NCBI GenBank assembly: GCA_013399695.1
Contig: VXAU01000752.1
Coordinates: 5,644 to 69,643, forward strand
Reading direction: 5' to 3'
DNA length: 64,000 nucleotides
From: Formicarius rufipectus
Lineage: Eukaryota > Chordata > Aves > Passeriformes > Formicariidae
Both the position numbers and the translations under genes were made by a program. Position 1 is the first letter of the stretch, and the number at the start of each line of letters is the position of its first letter. The notes below the pieces were generated by a model. The model worked only from the letters and a program-made list of their open reading frames with translations. It had not been told where the DNA came from and made no database searches. Below are positions 13,954 through 26,082 of the stretch, one piece after another.

Positions 13954-14490
13954 TTGCATAGAGACAATTTGGTCTTTAAGCAGCAAGGTATTTATTCACA
14001 GCGCCAGAAAGCGAGGAGGTTTGCACTGCACAAACTCACATCCAAGTTTTCAGTAAGGATTAAGGTAATTTATCCAATTGATATTCAAGATTACATCATC
14101 TTAACATAGATACTCATACTGTTTTATCATTTAATTATCGTATTCATAGGAGGTGGGGTTCAGGCAGGGCTTGGGGCGGAGCCTTAGAGAATCTTCCCTT
14201 GGCACAGATTTTAGATGGTCATTCCGGCCTTCAACCTCACTCCAGGGGTCATCTTCTCATCTTCTTCACACTGAACCTTCAACTTTTCTTTGTTAGCTAA
14301 CTCACTTGCTGAGTTGTGAAAACTCCTTGGCTCATGGCCTTCTCAGATGCCTACCTTATCTATATTTATGACCACTAGGTCCTAGGGTATAGTACTCCCA
14401 ACTTCTATTCAAGGGTTTTGGTCTAGCAAACAGAACAGAATGAACTGCCCACCACATTCCACTGTCAGGCTGTAACTCTCTAACAAGACA
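13954..14490 (-). mobile_element. Probable solo LTR of an endogenous retrovirus
   Basis: Read on the minus strand, this about 537-bp block starts TGTCTTG, carries an AATAAA signal (TTTATT at 13991-13996 on +) shortly followed by ACCTTGCTGC, and ends CTATGCAA. That layout is typical of the end of R and U5 in an LTR. ATTAA occurs just outside both ends (13949-13953 and 14491-14495), consistent with a short target-site duplication, although an AT-rich 5-mer is weak evidence. No internal retroviral sequence adjoins it, hence solo LTR. Its GC-rich patches stand out from the intron. Family not identified. Confidence 0.6.
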
Positions 14491-15256
14491 ATTAACTCTT
14501 TTTGGGTCTTGTTTTTGCTTCACTTCCTAGTAGGTTTATAAAAGAAAACTTCACCTGCTTTAAGGAACTTATCTAGATTGTAGGTACTTAGAAAGGCTCA
14601 ATATCTATAACAGAGATGTGATAAAGTTTATGCCAACATTTCCTTCTTAGAATGCTGATTCCAAATACTGTGCTTGCTGAAATGCACAGATGTATATTGT
14701 GGAGCTCAAGATCCTTATAATTTTTACTGTGCTGAACAAGGGTTATTCCAGGACCATGAGTGTGTTCCATGTCTGCCCTGAGGGAATGGGCTTGAAAATA
14801 TCCATTTGCAGTTTACACAAGAACCACGACTCTGGGACCTCCAAACTACTTCTTCATAAAATTAGGTCTTCTGAGTTTTAAAGCATGGGATGAAACTTGG
14901 GTCTTTTACCTTTTTTGTAAATGTTATTATGCAAAAAAATGTCCCTCTTAGAACCTAGTCTTAAAATAAAAATGTGAAGTAGCACAACTTAAAAATTCCA
15001 AATCCCCGTTTGCTTTTATAAACTAATGATTGTATTTCAAAATATAAACCAGTAAGAGAAATATAGTACTCTATATTAAAAAAAGCCCAGAATTTTAAGG
15101 GGAAACTTGGTAACAATCTTTTAATATGCTAAAAGTAGCTCCAAAGAAGAATAAAATAATTGATCTGTGCTCTTTCCAGATAGTGGAATTGCAGCTAATC
15201 TTACTTTAATAGGATCTTAAGTTACATTTTTCTTTATGTTTTTCTTGTTTTCTCAG

Positions 15257-15410
15257 TGTGGCTAGTGAAATACTAGAATAGATTGTCTGTGGAGAATGTA
15301 GAATTGGAGGTCTTTCAAGAACAAATTAGATGAACATTGGACAAGTATGATTTTGACTTGTGATAGGAGAATAGACTAGATGACCACTCAGAACAGGTTT
15401 TTTATACCCA
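15257..15410 (+). mobile_element. Old CR1 LINE fragment
   Basis: Diverged match to the CR1 3' region: AATAGATTGTCTGTGGAGAA, then GGAGGTCTTTCAAGAACAAA, then AGACTAGATGACC follow the order of the conserved CR1 phrases (elimination of a run, 'ggaggttttcaagaacag', 'ggactagatgacc'). It is more decayed than the copies at 10715 and 27053, so probably older. Boundaries are approximate. Confidence 0.55.
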
Positions 15411-17851
15411 AAACCCTGTTCTCACTTTCTTTGTTATTTCTGTGTGAATCCAAACCTGAGAACTGGCAATGCTATCTCCAGTGTTTCTGATTGAATATCA
15501 TACACATAAACCACTCATGATTTTGTTTGAATTCTGCTTTTAGGGACTTCTCTGTTTCTATCTTTGGGGTATTTAAATGTTTTTTGCAGCACTGTGTTCA
15601 ATGCCAGAAACTGGTCATTGAGTAATAAAAGGTTGTGGATTAACTTTAGGGATTTTCCAGTGCATGGAAATAATGTCTGATTCTCATGCAGTCTCCAGGT
15701 TCATTTCTGTATGCAATGAATTTGCTTGCTTTAAAGATGAATAAGTGTCTTAAAGGGATACAGGTATATAGAGATTGTAAACGATTGCCATAAACTTTAT
15801 ATTTACTGCTTTTGATGAAGAATAAATGCTAATATGATGTAGAATATGAAAGGACAATTAAAACTACATCTCAGTTTCCAGGTAATAAAGGCTTTTCCAC
15901 TTACATAGGAGGAAGTATGTCTTTCGGTTGTGCAGGATAATAGATACAATTTAGTTTGAATTATATTTTTTACACTTGAAGTGCACAGCTCTCAACTGGA
16001 ACCTGTTAGTCTCATCTAATCATTGACCTAAGAAGCATGTTGACAGTTTCTCAAGTCAGAAGATTTTCTCACACTGATTTTTATTGTTTTGCAATCATAT
16101 GGGAAGCTGGGAACTTCAAAATACTTGGTTGTAGAACAGTGGTGGCATTATTTCCACTGTCCAAAGACAATATGACATTTCAGGCAGTTTACTTCAGCTA
16201 ACTATGTTAAATGTCAAAGTACTTGCTATTTAGTGAAACTGTATTTGCTGATATGTTTTGTTTCAGCACTGCTGTTCTAAAAGCCATTAACAGTCTCAAT
16301 GAGTTAGTAGCAGTAGGAATATTTTTTCCAACCCCAGTTTCTGAGAGACAAACAAATAACAAATAAACATCAGATTGCAACAGGAACATATGAGAGTGCC
16401 CAAAGTGCTTTTACGATTAGTAGCTAAAGCAACAGTGAGAATAGCTTGACAATGTAGCAGACCAAGCCTCAGAAACAAATGAGGAAAGAAGAGAGACAGT
16501 AGAGGGCTGAGGTACACACTGGAAGTGCTGAAGTGTGACAGGCAAGTATGGATTTTCATGTGCTTGAGTGTACTGGCCATCACATCAGACCTGACAGAAC
16601 TGAGATCCCCACCTAGGTGTGACTAGGCATTGTACATCTTTTATTCCTTAAAATAACTTGTGTGTGAGAGGTTCTCAGTCTTGAACTGTTCGGTGAGTTT
16701 CTAGAAAGGTTATTGCTAAAGGTGAAGAGCAAATGCTAACAGAGTTGCTTCCAAGAGAAACAAAGCAGATTTGTTTGTTTGTTTTCAAATGACATAATAG
16801 AATCTCCTTTCTCTGCTAAGCTATTTGAAGTTAATTCATGTTTGGAATATTTAGGGGGATATAGAATAAGGTTCACCTGTGTGTACAGATGAACACATGC
16901 ATGGGATGCGTGAATAGACTCATAGTTTTGAATTTTGTTTATATATAATTTATTTGTTTATATACAATTTATTTTATAAATGCATGCATACAACACAGAG
17001 ATAATTGTTTTGGTGTCAGAAAGGACACCTGAAAATGGTCAGAAGTTAAATCTTAACCCAATTGTATTCTACATCAAGAATTCAGACACTGTGATGCAAG
17101 ACAGAAGATAACTGTAAGGCTTGTTAGGACACTGGGGGACACAGTACAAGGCTCTGGGGACAGTGAAGCCTTTCACAAAGAAATGACTGTGAATGTGGCT
17201 TGAAGTGGAGAATGCAAAAGCGTTTTTTTGATGTACTAAAACAGAGTGACCGTTTGACTTTCTGTCAGTTCAGCATGCAAGCAAACTTTTTGCAAGTGAA
17301 AAATTGTGCTTATGTGGCAGAAGGTCAGAATGGGTTCTAGCTGTATGTAAAATATTAAGCTGGCCTTTAGGGGAATAGATGGAGAATTTAACCAGATGGA
17401 CCTATGCTGACAGTTTTAAGTATACCAGAACCCTGAAAAGCTATCACTCCTTACTGTGGTCACCCAGTGGTAAAAGACTTCTAATACAAAGACCTGCTTC
17501 CAGAAGCTGCAGAACTTACTTTTATCCTTCCTCTTCTCCACTTTCTCTAACACAATTAAGACCAGTAAGTATGGGCCTGATGAACCCTTTCCTTATCACC
17601 TGTGTCTGACTTCTCTGTCCCACTGCTACTCCTTCAAGTGGCAGGAGGCTCAACCCCTGCCCACTGGTGGAGAAATACTCAGTTTTGATAAGGCAAAAAA
17701 ACAATTCTGGTTAGGATACAAAAAGAGCTAAGAACTTATGATACTATGGAAGCTGATTACTGTGGAATGTTCCTACAGTTCTACTTCTCTTAGGAAATCA
17801 TCAGATTCTGGGTGGAAGGAGCAATGGAAATGAACTAATAATTTGTCTCTT

Positions 17852-17887
<36 letters not shown>
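17852..17887. repeat. (TA)n microsatellite
   Basis: An almost pure TA/AT run interrupted by one AAAT. The copy in the duplicated block (about 23464-23501) is 2 bp longer, as expected for a polymorphic dinucleotide between haplotypes. Confidence 0.9.
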
Positions 17888-17890
<3 letters not shown>

Positions 17891-18173
17891 TCTCATTATA
17901 CTCATATGCAAAGTACTATGTTGTTTTTATTGTTTATCTCTGTACATAAATAACTACTTTAAAATAAAACAGGGCATTAAAAGAAATAATTTTTAAAACG
18001 TACTGGAAGGTTGTCTTTTTCATCATTATCAAAATCAAGGGACCTGAGAAGTCAGATGGTAGAAGGCAATCTTGACTTGGAGACTTCCTCAAAGTGACTG
18101 AAACAGATATTTTTACAAGTATACTCTACCCTAAAATTCTATATTATGAGATACTGTTAAATGAACACAGGTT

Positions 18174-18199
18174 AAATAAATAAATAAATAAATAAATAA
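18174..18199. repeat. (TAAA)n microsatellite
   Basis: About six units of TAAA. The same tract recurs unchanged at about 20307-20332 and 23788-23813 in the duplicated blocks. Confidence 0.9.
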
Positions 18200-18934
18200 T
18201 GACTAAAAATGCAATAAAGAACACCTGGAGTTAAATTCAGAAGAAGTAAAAGAAAATTATTCAGTAATTGCCTTCATTATATGGAAAATTAACAAAGTTG
18301 GATTCACATAACATTTAGCATTCTGAAGTGAATTAGTCAAGTATGTAACTGTTAAAATTTCTGAATAATGCCCTTAAGTGGAACGCTTTCCTATCTAATC
18401 ATATGTTCAGGTGCTTTTCTCATCTGACAAAAACTGTCAAATTGAATTCTTAAATAACATTGTTCCGTATGTGTAGAACGAACAAATATGAAGCTTTGTT
18501 TATAGTAGTGAAGGATTGAAAAAAACTGTGTGAGAATGAAAGCAGATTATTTTAATTCATTTTAAAATTGTCCGGTTCATGTCTTCTTGGACGAAATCAC
18601 TTTGGGCACTTTCTTGATTTTTTTTTTCTTTAGCAAACAAACCATTATCCTTAGCCTATGTTGAAAATTCTCTCCCTAGAGTGATTTGATTAAGCAAAAT
18701 AATTATTTATAAAATGTTTGTCTGTATTAGATGCACTTATAAGTTTCTATCAATATTTGAAATATTACATTTATAAGAATGTTTTAGTATAATGGAAAAT
18801 TGATTTAAGTTGTTATGAATGGGATATGTCAAAATTATTAATCCATGTTTCTTATTTCAATGATGGAACAATATTTTTAAGATATATATGATAAAATTCC
18901 AATATTTTTATCTTTTTCTGTCTTTTCTTTTTAG

Positions 18935-19120
18935 CTGTGTCTTGTGGTATTCCTGACTCCCCTGGGAATGGTTCAGTTATAGGCAATGAATTCACTTTGG
19001 GTAGTAGATTGATATATGAATGTAATGAGGGCTTCAAGCTAGAATCTAGTCAACAAGCAACAGCAGTGTGTCAAGAAGATGGATTATGGAGCAACAAAGG
19101 GAGGCCACCTGTTTGCAAAT
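18935..19120 (+). CDS. CSMD1: CSMD1 exon: sushi domain (about sushi 15), copy A
   Basis: A 186-base exon (62 codons) encoding a complete sushi domain: V-S-C-G-I-P at the start, IYECNEGFKLESSQQATAVC in the middle, and DGLWSNKGRPPVCK at the end, with four cysteines and the conserved Trp. The acceptor is TTTTTAG after a long pyrimidine tract, and the donor is the consensus GTAAGT at 19121. Phase 1 on both sides: it takes G from the exon at 10086 (making Ala) and leaves a T. An N-G-S sequon is visible. The same exon is found at 21068-21253 and 24549-24734 inside duplicated sequence. A real gene model should very probably use only one of the three; this copy has the T allele at 19002. Confidence 0.93.
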
Positions 19121-19764
19121 GTAAGTGGGCATGTATTTCTCAAGAATATTTCCCTTGATCATTCCCAGGAAAATCTTCACTGGTGATGTTTTTGTTTTAT
19201 GTATACATATGCCCTGAAACAGCTGTCAGGAACATATCATCATTTAGCATGTAGTAGAGGAAGCCTATAAATTTATTTAATTAAAAAATGCTTGTTTATC
19301 CTCTTCAAAAAATCTGAATTAAAATTGTAAGACAATTCCATTTCCGGTATATTTTCTTATAATGAATAACATGCCCTTCTCCATTTTCACAGTTACCAAC
19401 AACTGTTTTTTGTTTTGTTTTGCTGTTTTCTTTGGTTTTGTTTTGGTTTGGTTTGTTTCTTTTTTTAATATGGCTTTTAGAGTAATAAAAGCAAAAATTA
19501 TTTCTTAAAACATCATTAGTGTAGATAATTGAGCTGGATAAGAAACCTTCCATCTTCATTTTTACCTTCTGTCAGAACTAGCTAATGTAGTGCAGAGTCC
19601 TCTACCGTATGACACTGCCTCTCATTTGCTTTGGGCTGCCACTGCTTCTCTCTATCCTGCATCAAAGCAATAATTAACTTATCCTGGCTTCAGTGTGACT
19701 TGAAATACTGACTAGGACATAATATCAAAATTAATAATTAGTGTAATACTATATTTAAAATTTC

Positions 19765-20116
19765 TGAGAGTGGGCTGCAGCAGAACACCCGCTCTTGGTG
19801 TCTAGAACATCTCCTTCTCCTGCGATCTTGGTGTTGCCTCTGCTGCTCTGACTTTTTTTAACCTCTTTCTCTCCCTATGCAGAGTTTTAGCCTTTCGTAA
19901 GCTCAGTTTCCCAGAGGTGCCACCATCATAGCTGATGGGTTCCGTTGTGTCCTGCCATGGGTCCTTTGGAACCAACTGTGTCCAGCAGTCTCTCCTCACA
20001 GAGGCCACCCTGGTGCTTTTACCCCCACTCCTCCCAACACATTGACTCCTGAATCCAATGCACTCAGTCACCTCTTTTGTAGAGATAACTGTCTCGCCAT
20101 GATTCATTCTCACTCT
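19765..20116. mobile_element. LTR-like avian repeat fragment (copy A, cut by gap)
   Basis: GC-richer stretch beginning near GAGTGGGCTGCAGCAGAACA and containing TTTCCCAGAGGTGCCACCA, then TGGGTCCTTTGGAACCAACTGTGTCC, then CACAGAGGCCACCCTGGTG. It resembles phrases I recall from avian ERV/LTR repeats. Copy A is truncated by the N at 20117; the complete stretch is at 25379-25735. No coding frame survives. Naming is tentative. Confidence 0.45.
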
Positions 20117-20117
20117 N

Positions 20118-21560
20118 AATAATTTTTAAAACGTACTGGAAGGTTGTCTTTTTCATCATTATCAAAATCAAGGGACCTGAGAAGTCAGATGGTAGAAGGC
20201 AATCTTGACTTGGAGACTTCCTCAAAGTGACTGAAACAGATATTTTTACAAGTATACTCTACCCTAAAATTCTATATTATGAGATACTGTTAAATGAACA
20301 CAGGTTAAATAAATAAATAAATAAATAAATAATGACTAAAAATGCAATAAAGAACACCTGGAGTTAAATTCAGAAGAAGTAAAAGAAAATTATTCAGTAA
20401 TTGCCTTCATTATATGGAAAATTAACAAAGTTGGATTCACATAACATTTAGCATTCTGAAGTGAATTAGTCAAGTATGTAACTGTTAAAATTTCTGAATA
20501 ATGCCCTTAAGTGGAACGCTTTCCTATCTAATCATATGTTCAGGTGCTTTTCTCATCTGACAAAAACTGTCAAATTGAATTCTTAAATAACATTGTTCCG
20601 TATGTGTAGAACGAACAAATATGAAGCTTTGTTTATAGTAGTGAAGGATTGAAAAAAACTGTGTGAGAATGAAAGCAGATTATTTTAATTCATTTTAAAA
20701 TTGTCCGGTTCATGTCTTCTTGGACGAAATCACTTTGGGCACTTTCTTGATTTTTTTTTTCTTTAGCAAACAAACCATTATCCTTAGCCTATGTTGAAAA
20801 TTCTCTCCCTAGAGTGATTTGATTAAGCAAAATAATTATTTATAAAATGTTTGTCTGTATTAGATGCACTTATAAGTTTCTATCAATATTTGAAATATTA
20901 CATTTATAAGAATGTTTTAGTATAATGGAAAATTGATTTAAGTTGTTATGAATGGGATATGTCAAAATTATTAATCCATGTTTCTTATTTCAATGATGGA
21001 ACAATATTTTTAAGATATATATGATAAAATTCCAATATTTTTATCTTTTTCTGTCTTTTCTTTTTAGCTGTGTCTTGTGGTATTCCTGACTCCCCTGGGA
21101 ATGGTTCAGTTATAGGCAATGAATTCACTTTGGGTAGTAGATTGATATATGAATGTAATGAGGGCTTCAAGCTAGAATCTAGTCAACAAGCAACAGCAGT
21201 GTGTCAAGAAGATGGATTATGGAGCAACAAAGGGAGGCCACCTGTTTGCAAATGTAAGTGGGCATGTATTTCTCAAGAATATTTCCCTTGATCATTCCCA
21301 GGAAAATCTTCACTGGTGATGTTTTTGTTTTATGTATACATATGCCCTGAAACAGCTGTCAGGAACATATCATCATTTAGCATGTAGTAGAGGAAGCCTA
21401 TAAATTTATTTAATTAAAAAATGCTTGTTTATCCTCTTCAAAAAATCTGAATTAAAATTGTAAGACAATTCCATTTCCGGTATATTTTCTTATAATGAAT
21501 AACATGCCCTTCTCCATTTTCACAGTTACCAACAACTGTTTTTTGTTTTGTTTTGCTGTT
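20118..21560. repeat. Assembly-duplicated block, copy B (1.44 kb)
   Basis: Repeats 17985-19427 at an offset of 2133 with no difference that I noticed. It is bounded on both sides by a single N (20117 and 21561). The right edge falls in a T/G-rich low-complexity run, a usual place for a contig to end. It carries a second copy of the sushi exon. Best read as a redundant contig placed between copies A and C. Confidence 0.9.
21068..21253 (+). CDS. CSMD1: CSMD1 sushi exon, copy B (probable assembly duplicate)
   Basis: Same sequence as 18935-19120, with intact AG acceptor, GTAAGT donor and phase 1 ends, and the same T at the variable exon position (21135). It lies in the 1.44-kb block between two single-N gaps. 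If all three copies were real they would insert two extra, identical sushi domains in frame, which no known CSMD1 protein has as far as I recall. I treat it as a redundant contig copy, not as a separate exon. Confidence 0.8.
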
Positions 21561-21561
21561 N

Positions 21562-23463
21562 TTTAGTTTGAATTATATTTTTTACACTTGAAGTGCACAG
21601 CTCTCAACTGGAACCTGTTAGTCTCATCTAATCATTGACCTAAGAAGCATGTTGACAGTTTCTCAAGTCAGAAGATTTTCTCACACTGATTTTTATTGTT
21701 TTGCTATCATATGGGAAGCTGGGAACTTCAAAATACTTGGTTGTAGAACAGTGGTGACATTATTTCCACTGTCCAAAGACAATATGACATTTCAGGCAGT
21801 TTACTTCAGCTAACTATGTTAAATGTCAAAGTACTTGCTATTTAGTGAAACTGTATTTGCTGATATGTTTTGTTTCAGCACTGCTGTTCTAAAAGCCATT
21901 AACAGTCTCAATGAGTTAGTAGCAGTAGGAATATTTTTTCCAACCCCAGTTTCTGGGAGACAAACAAATAACAAATAAACATCAGATTGCAACAGGAACA
22001 TATGAGAGTGCCCAAAGTGCTTTTACGATTAGTAGCTAAAGCAACAGTGAGAATAGCTTGACAATGTAGCAGACCAAGCCTCAGAAACAAATGAGGAAAG
22101 AAGAGAGACAGTAGAGGGCTGAGGTACACACTGGAAGTGCTGAAGTGTGACAGGCAAGTATGGATTTTCATGTGCTTGAGTGTACTGGCCATCACATCAG
22201 ACCTGACAGAACTGAGATCCCCACCTAGGTGTGACTAGGCATTGTACATCTTTTATTCCTTAAAATAACTTGTGTGTGAGAGGTTCTCAGTCTTGAACTG
22301 TTCGGTGAGTTTCTAGAAAGGTTATTGCTAAAGGTGAAGAGCAAATGCTAACAGAGTTGCTTCCAAGAGAAACAAAGCAGATTTGTTTGTTTGTTTTCAA
22401 ATGACATAATAGAATCTCCTTTCTCTGCTAAGCTATTTGAAGTTAATTCATGTTTGGAATATTTAGGGGGATATAGAATAAGGTTCACCTGTGTGTACAG
22501 ATGAACACATGCATGGGATGCGTGAATAGACTCATAGTTTTGAATTTTGTTTATATATAATTTATTTGTTTATATACAATTTATTTTATAAATGCATGCA
22601 TACAACACAGAGATAATTGTTTTGGTGTCAGAAAGGACACCTGAAAATGGTCAGAAGTTAAATCTTAACCCAATTGTATTCTACATCAAGAATTCAGACA
22701 CTGTGATGCAAGACAGAAGATAACTGTAAGGCTTGTTAGGACACTGGGGGACACAGTACAAGGCTCTGGGGACAGTGAAGCCTTTCACAAAGAAATGACT
22801 GTGAATGTGGCTTGAAGTGGAGAATGCAAAAGCGTTTTTTTGATGTACTAAAACAGAGTGACCGTTTGACTTTCTGTCAGTTCAGCATGCAAGCAAACTT
22901 TTTGCAAGTGAAAAATTGTGCTTATGTGGCAGAAGGTCAGAATGGGTTCTAGCTGTATGTAAAATATTAAGCTGGCCTTTAGGGGAATAGATGGAGAATT
23001 TAACCAGATGGACCTATGCTGACAGTTTTAAGTATACCAGAACCCTGAAAAGCTATCACTCCTTACTGTGGTCACCCAGTGGTAAAAGACTTCTAATACA
23101 AAGACCTGCTTCCAGAAGCTGCAGAACTTACTTTTATCCTTCCTCTTCTCCACTTTCTCTAACACAATTAAGACCAGTAAGTATGGGCCTGATGAACCCT
23201 TTCCTTATCACCTGTGTCTGACTTCTCTGTCCCACTGCTACTCCTTCAAGTGGCAGGAGGCTCAACCCCTGCCCACTGGTGGAGAAATACTCAGTTTTGA
23301 TAAGGCAAAAAAACAATTCTGGTTAGGATACAAAAAGAGCTAAGAACTTATGATACTATGGAAGCTGATTACTGTGGAATGTTCCTACAGTTCTACTTCT
23401 CTTAGGAAATCATCAGATTCTGGGTGGAAGGAGCAATGGAAATGAACTAATAATTTGTCACTT

Positions 23464-23504
<41 letters not shown>

Positions 23505-25730
23505 TCTCATTATACTCATATGCAAAGTACTATGTTGTTTTTATTGTTTATCTCTGTACATAAATAACTACTTTAAAATAAAACAGGGCATTAAAAGAAA
23601 TAATTTTTAAAACGTACTGGAAGGTTGTCTTTTTCATCATTATCAAAATCAAGGGACCTGAGAAGTCAGATGGTAGAAGGCAATCTTGACTTGGAGACTT
23701 CCTCAAAGTGACTGAAACAGATATTTTTACAAGTATACTCTACCCTAAAATTCTATATTATGAGATACTGTTAAATGAACACAGGTTAAATAAATAAATA
23801 AATAAATAAATAATGACTAAAAATGCAATAAAGAACACCTGGAGTTAAATTCAGAAGAAGTAAAAGAAAATTATTCAGTAATTGCCTTCATTATATGGAA
23901 AATTAACAAAGTTGGATTCACATAACATTTAGCATTCTGAAGTGAATTAGTCAAGTATGTAACTGTTAAAATTTCTGAATAATGCCCTTAAGTGGAACGC
24001 TTTCCTATCTAATCATATGTTCAGGTGCTTTTCTCATCTGACAAAAACTGTCAAATTGAATTCTTAAATAACATTGTTCCGTATGTGTAGAACGAACAAA
24101 TATGAAGCTTTGTTTATAGTAGTGAAGGATTGAAAAAAACTGTGTGAGAATGAAAGCAGATTATTTTAATTCATTTTAAAATTGTCCGGTTCATGTCTTC
24201 TTGGACGAAATCACTTTGGGCACTTTCTTGATTTTTTTTTTCTTTAGCAAACAAACCATTATCCTTAGCCTATGTTGAAAATTCTCTCCCTAGAGTGATT
24301 TGATTAAGCAAAATAATTATTTATAAAATGTTTGTCTGTATTAGATGCACTTATAAGTTTCTATCAATATTTGAAATATTACATTTATAAGAATGTTTTA
24401 GTATAATGGAAAATTGATTTAAGTTGTTATGAATGGGATATGTCAAAATTATTAATCCATGTTTCTTATTTCAATGATGGAACAATATTTTTAAGATATA
24501 TATGATAAAATTCCAATATTTTTATCTTTTTCTGTCTTTTCTTTTTAGCTGTGTCTTGTGGTATTCCTGACTCCCCTGGGAATGGTTCAGTTATAGGCAA
24601 TGAATTCACTTTGGGCAGTAGATTGATATATGAATGTAATGAGGGCTTCAAGCTAGAATCTAGTCAACAAGCAACAGCAGTGTGTCAAGAAGATGGATTA
24701 TGGAGCAACAAAGGGAGGCCACCTGTTTGCAAATGTAAGTGGGCATGTATTTCTCAAGAATATTTCCCTTGATCATTCCCAGGAAAATCTTCACTGGTGA
24801 TGTTTTTGTTTTATGTATACATATGCCCTGAAACAGCTGTCAGGAACATATCATCATTTAGCATGTAGTAGAGGAAGCCTATAAATTTATTTAATTAAAA
24901 AATGCTTGTTTATCCTCTTCAAAAAATCTGAATTAAAATTGTAAGACAATTCCATTTCCGGTATATTTTCTTATAATGAATAACATGCCCTTCTCCATTT
25001 TCACAGTTACCAACAACTGTTTTTTGTTTTGTTTTGCTGTTTTCTTTGGTTTTGTTTTGGTTTGGTTTGTTTCTTTTTTTAATATGGCTTTTAGAGTAAT
25101 AAAAGCAAAAATTATTTCTTAAAACATCATTAGTGTAGATAATTGAGCTGGATAAGAAACCTTCCATCTTCATTTTTACCTTCTGTCAGAACTAGCTAAT
25201 GTAGTGCAGAGTCCTCTACCGTATGACACTGCCTCTCATTTGCTTTGGGCTGCCACTGCTTCTCTCTATCCTGCATCAAAGCAATAATTAACTTATCCTG
25301 GCTTCAGTGTGACTTGAAATACTGACTAGGACATAATATCAAAATTAATAATTAGTGTAATACTATATTTAAAATTTCTGAGAGTGGGCTGCAGCAGAAC
25401 ACCCGCTCTTGGTGTCTAGAACATCTCCTTCTCCTGCGATCTTGGTGTTGCCTCTGCTGCTCTGACTTTTTTTAACCTCTTTCTCTCCCTATGCAGAGTT
25501 TTAGCCTTTCGTAAGCTCAGTTTCCCAGAGGTGCCACCATCATAGCTGATGGGTTCCGTTGTGTCCTGCCATGGGTCCTTTGGAACCAACTGTGTCCAGC
25601 AGTCTCTCCTCACAGAGGCCACCCTGGTGCTTTTACCCCCACTCCTCCCAACACATTGACTCCTGAATCCAATGCACTCAGTCACCTCTTTTGTAGAGAT
25701 AACTGTCTCGCCATGATTCATTCTCACTCT
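21562..25730. repeat. Assembly-duplicated block, copy C (4.17 kb)
   Basis: Copy of 15950-20116. Differences I could verify: 16093 A/21705 T, 16145 G/21757 A, 16344 A/21956 G, 17848 T/23460 A, 19002 T/24616 C, plus a 2-bp longer TA tract. That is about 0.1% divergence, the level of allelic variation. The left edge is the single N at 21561; the right side continues into unique sequence, so this is the copy joined to the rest of the scaffold. Confidence 0.9.
24549..24734 (+). CDS. CSMD1: CSMD1 sushi exon, copy C (allelic duplicate)
   Basis: Identical to the exon at 18935 except for C instead of T at 24616, which changes GGT to GGC and leaves Gly. Splice sites and phases are the same. This copy is contiguous with the downstream intron that leads to the exon at 36314. 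Either this or copy A is the true exon, on the alternative haplotype; the two should not both be translated. The terminal T joins CT of the next exon to make a Ser codon before V-T-C-P. Confidence 0.88.
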
Positions 25731-25735
25731 TCATA
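25379..25735. mobile_element. LTR-like avian repeat fragment (copy C)
   Basis: The uninterrupted counterpart of 19765-20116, and the same locus if the duplication is false. It runs directly into a minus-strand CR1 fragment. One minus-strand open frame covers it but shows no retroviral domain. Confidence 0.45.
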
Positions 25736-25739
25736 CTTT

Positions 25740-25870
25740 TTGGACCAGTGATTCTCATTATCCTCTGGACAATCTCATATTGATTTACACCTTTCTTGAA
25801 GGGCAGTGCCTAAAACTGCACACAGCAATTCTACAGAGTACATAAAGAGTACTCAAAACCAGCTGTGTTC
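25740..25870 (-). mobile_element. CR1 LINE fragment
   Basis: TTGATTTACACCTTTCTTGA followed by GCAGTGCCTAAAACTGCACA and CACAGCAATTC matches, on the minus strand, the CR1 region with the phrase 'tgtgtgcagttttgggcacc'. It is short and diverged, with approximate ends. Confidence 0.55.
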
Positions 25871-26082
25871 ACACAGACATACTCTGAATTCAGAGCCATG
25901 TGCAGAGGGAAGGCAGTGCTTCAGTGTATTGAACTGATCTTCATTCTCTCAGAAAATTTGACAAGATATAAAGCATATAGTTGAATAATCAGAAAAAATA
26001 TCAACAGATTTTTTTGAGGGAAGAGGCCGGATAAACCAACTGGGACTTAAATATACTGAATTAATAACAATGTATCTACAGT

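Larger units (their letters stand above)
10275..18934 (+). other. CSMD1: Intron (8.7 kb)
   Basis: The donor is GTAAGA and the acceptor is TTTTTAG at 18930-18934. It holds two CR1 fragments, a solo LTR, an AT microsatellite, a TAAA microsatellite and the first 3 kb of the assembly-duplicated block that begins at 15950. The rest is AT-rich and shows no coding or RNA signal. Confidence 0.8.
15950..20116. repeat. Assembly-duplicated block, copy A (4.17 kb)
   Basis: Nearly identical to 21562-25730, with an offset of 5612 rising to 5614 after a 2-bp microsatellite difference. The inner part 17985-19427 occurs a third time at 20118-21560. The right edge is a single N at 20117. It contains the first copy of the sushi exon. 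The single-N edges and very low divergence favour a false (haplotype or contig-overlap) duplication. Confidence 0.9.

Noticed and set aside
18935..24734. Three tandem copies of a sushi exon as a true evolutionary exon triplication
   Set aside because: Junctions are single Ns, the flanking introns are duplicated with allele-level divergence only, and a second clear scaffold error of the same kind is present at 40620-42282.
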